From contig JAJEKV010000012.1 of the NCBI GenBank assembly GCA_021234155.1, positions 5,087,789 through 5,151,788 of the forward strand: DNA of 64,000 bases, given 5' to 3'. Position 1 is the stretch's first letter; each line of letters begins with the position of its first letter. This document shows positions 62,011 to 64,000 of the stretch, one piece after another. The position numbers were made by a program, and so were the translations under genes. The notes under the pieces were generated by a model. The model searched no databases and was not told the DNA's origin. It saw only the letters and a program-made list of their open reading frames with translations. Origin of the DNA: Isoetes taiwanensis (taxonomy: Eukaryota > Streptophyta > Lycopodiopsida > Isoetales > Isoetaceae).

Positions 62011-63174
62011 CTTGGAGAAGATTGTATGCCTCATTTCTAGTTATGGGCATGTTTTCGTTCTCAAAGTCTAAAAGAAGGCCTTCTGAATGCTTAATGCCCT
62101 ACATCAGCTGGAAAACTATGAAGCAAGAACTATACACAGCAGCGGTAATAGTGGAGGCTTTGATTTGTAAAGAAGTCAGAGTCGAGCTGAATGGAGGGGC
62201 AGAGGAAGCAAATTTTCCATGGGAAAAAATGAGACGAACAGTAAAATATCAAGCAGCACATCTCGGGTAAAGAGATTACAAAAACGGCCTGAAAATTACT
62301 CTTGAGTCAATTAACGGGTTTGCAATAGCAGGGGTTCACTTGCATCACAAAAAATAATTTACGCCCTTGACTGCAATTTCATAAACATGTAGTCCACTGC
62401 ATCGCTCCATGGTACCAGCCATGGACAACCTGATCAATAATATATCAGTTTTTTTAAATATAGGTGCCCGACTGTAGACTTCAAATAAAACTTACTTGTC
62501 ACATATGCATGTCAATGTCAGTATCTTCTGCAATTATAATGCTTTTGCTTTTTGGACAACTTTTTCATGATATATGGGCATGCTTATACCGCATAAGTTT
62601 TAGTACATGGTGAAATAAGATATAGTGCTAGAAAACAGAATTACCATATGGAAAGACATGCAAATATAATAATTATATTCATCAAGATCTTGGTGAATAT
62701 CTTGATGAGATTCACCCAATCCTATGAGAGCACAATGCTAACTGAGATTCAACAGTGAATGACAAAATATTCAGAATGACATACAATGTCTTCACCACTA
62801 CCCTTTCCAGTTCAAGGTTTCTGCACGTAGCTCTTTGTGAGCTTATCGAACTAAGAGCAGTTATAGAAGCTCAGAACTACGTCCTTCAAGAAGGCAGATG
62901 GATATAAGTATCCTAGAATATGGCCTAATAGCGAACATGAAGTAAAACAAATCCAAATGATCCAAGCACAAACTTTGGAGCCTTGCAAACCCCTTCGGAA
63001 TTGAAAGATTCTAAAGCATTTTAAGTAAAGCAATCTAGATCATGGTCCAGTATCTTACCAAACAAACGTGCCTCCAGCAGCTTGTAACGGTTTGTTAAAT
63101 GGTCATCTTCTAGACAGGTTGTTTCAAAAATTTTCTATTATAACAAATTAGCCAGAATGTAAGTCCCCAAATAA

Positions 63175-63326
63175 ATAAACAGTAATGTTCACAATGAATG
63201 AATTTGCCCTCAAAAGAAAAGAACCACTTTTGCATGTAATAAATGAGAAAATAAACAGTAATGTTCACAATGAATGAATTTGCCCTCAAAAGAAAAGAAC
63301 CACTTTTGCATGTAATTAAATAAATG
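63175..63326 (+). repeat. 76-bp tandem duplication
   Basis: The block containing ACAGTAATGTTCACAATGAA and AAGAACCACTTTTGCATGTA occurs twice with an offset of 76 bp and almost no mismatches. Confidence 0.85.
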
Positions 63327-63572
63327 AGAAATAGTTCTCACCTTACATGCTACATGTGTTCCTTATCTGTTGCGATGGTCCCAATAGGACACATGGTTGC
63401 TTCTCCACTCTTCAAGACTTTAAACCTGTATCCTGTACAAAGAGAAGTCAAAATCATGTACATATAAGCACATCCATGTGTTGTAAAATGAAGGTATAGG
63501 CTTAGATAGCTTATGACCTTTACTAAGAGAAGCAATCAATACATGGCATAGAACTATATACACGTTTACTGC

Positions 63573-63792
63573 AAGACATCACTCACACCAGAAGCGTAGC
63601 AATAAATGCAGATGAAATCCATTCGACATTATACTGGACCTCCTGGGAAAAGGAGATAAAAACTTGACAATTCCATCTCCTAAAGACATCACTCACACCA
63701 GAAGCGTAGCAATAAATGCAGATGAAATCCATTCGACATTATACTGGACCTCCTGGGAAAAGGAGATAAAAACTTGACAATTCCATCTCCTA
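63573..63792 (+). repeat. Perfect 110-bp tandem duplication
   Basis: 63573-63682 is repeated as 63683-63792 without any mismatch seen (AAGACATCACTCACACCAGA at both starts). A very recent duplication or an assembly artefact. Confidence 0.9.
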
Positions 63793-64000
63793 AAGCTACT
63801 ATGATAAAATGATCTAAAATATAAAAGTAGAAGGAAACAAAATAGATATTTTACAAACCTTGTGTGGAAGTTGTAATGCATTTACATCCTAGAGCATGTG
63901 TCACTAAGATTAGAAGAAAGTAGAACCATATGCAAAACTTGAAATACCTCTATCAGCATCATAAGCTCCATAATTAGTGTGCAGAATATATGGTAAGATG

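Larger units (their letters stand above)
62011..64000. other. No recognised gene; recent tandem duplications
   Basis: Apart from the duplications listed separately, only short AT-rich ORFs without motifs. Confidence 0.45.

Overview
The window looks like nuclear DNA of a land plant with a large, transposon-rich genome. The host-type genes and fragments are plant families: an organellar guanylate kinase with spliceosomal introns, an LRR receptor kinase, a tau-type glutathione S-transferase, a family 1 UDP-glycosyltransferase, a PPR protein and a TAG-type DNA glycosylase. I cannot place the species; a seed-free vascular plant would fit but is only a guess. No rRNA or tRNA gene and no CRISPR was seen.

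Layout. 1-0.8 kb: tandem array of small LTR elements (TRIM type). 2.8-4.7 kb: pair of 214-bp inverted repeats enclosing an 80-bp palindrome and a hAT MITE with perfect 8-bp target duplication. 9.245-17.540 kb: an 8.3-kb DNA transposon with terminal inverted repeats and 4-bp duplication GGAT, inserted in a local repeat whose unfilled form survives elsewhere in the window. It carries two divergent broken genes, a transposase-like protein with a GHTHDQIDQ motif (minus) and a ParB-like plus amino-methyltransferase gene (plus), with palindromes GTGTATTC-n-GAATACAC between the genes and inside probable introns. 17.5-20.3 kb: degenerate satellites, one packed with heat-shock-element-like GAAnnTTCnnGAA motifs. 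20.3-25.8 kb: a Helitron-like 3' end, a DNA glycosylase fragment and an LRR-RLK pseudogene split by a LINE with an open 816-codon frame. 26.3-26.8 kb: GST pseudogene.

28.5-45.1 kb: a minus-strand LINE split by a complete 13.3-kb Ty3/gypsy chromovirus (31166-44481; LTRs TGTGACG...CGTCACA, duplication CCCAA, initiator-Met PBS). Besides gag and pol with a chromodomain, its long leader holds a degraded but clear histone H3 homologue starting MARTKQTARK and ending like H3, plus a second ORF of unknown function. Each of the two lies behind its own TATA-like box, and five copies of a structured ~75-bp repeat lie upstream of these boxes.

45-53 kb: mostly non-coding, with a second copy of the degenerate satellite, a pentanucleotide microsatellite and a UGT pseudogene. 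53.99-55.52 kb: the only clearly intact host gene, a four-exon organellar guanylate kinase. 56.4-58.6 kb: PIF/Harbinger transposase pseudogene between two Helitron-like ends. 61.2-61.8 kb: PPR pseudogene. Recent tandem duplications lie at the right edge.

The two strongest candidates for undescribed biology are the methyltransferase-bearing DNA transposon with its palindrome array, and the histone H3-bearing chromovirus. Many reading frames in these elements carry single-base indels. The LINE ORF and the guanylate kinase are intact, so most of the damage is probably real decay, but some homopolymer shifts could be assembly errors.
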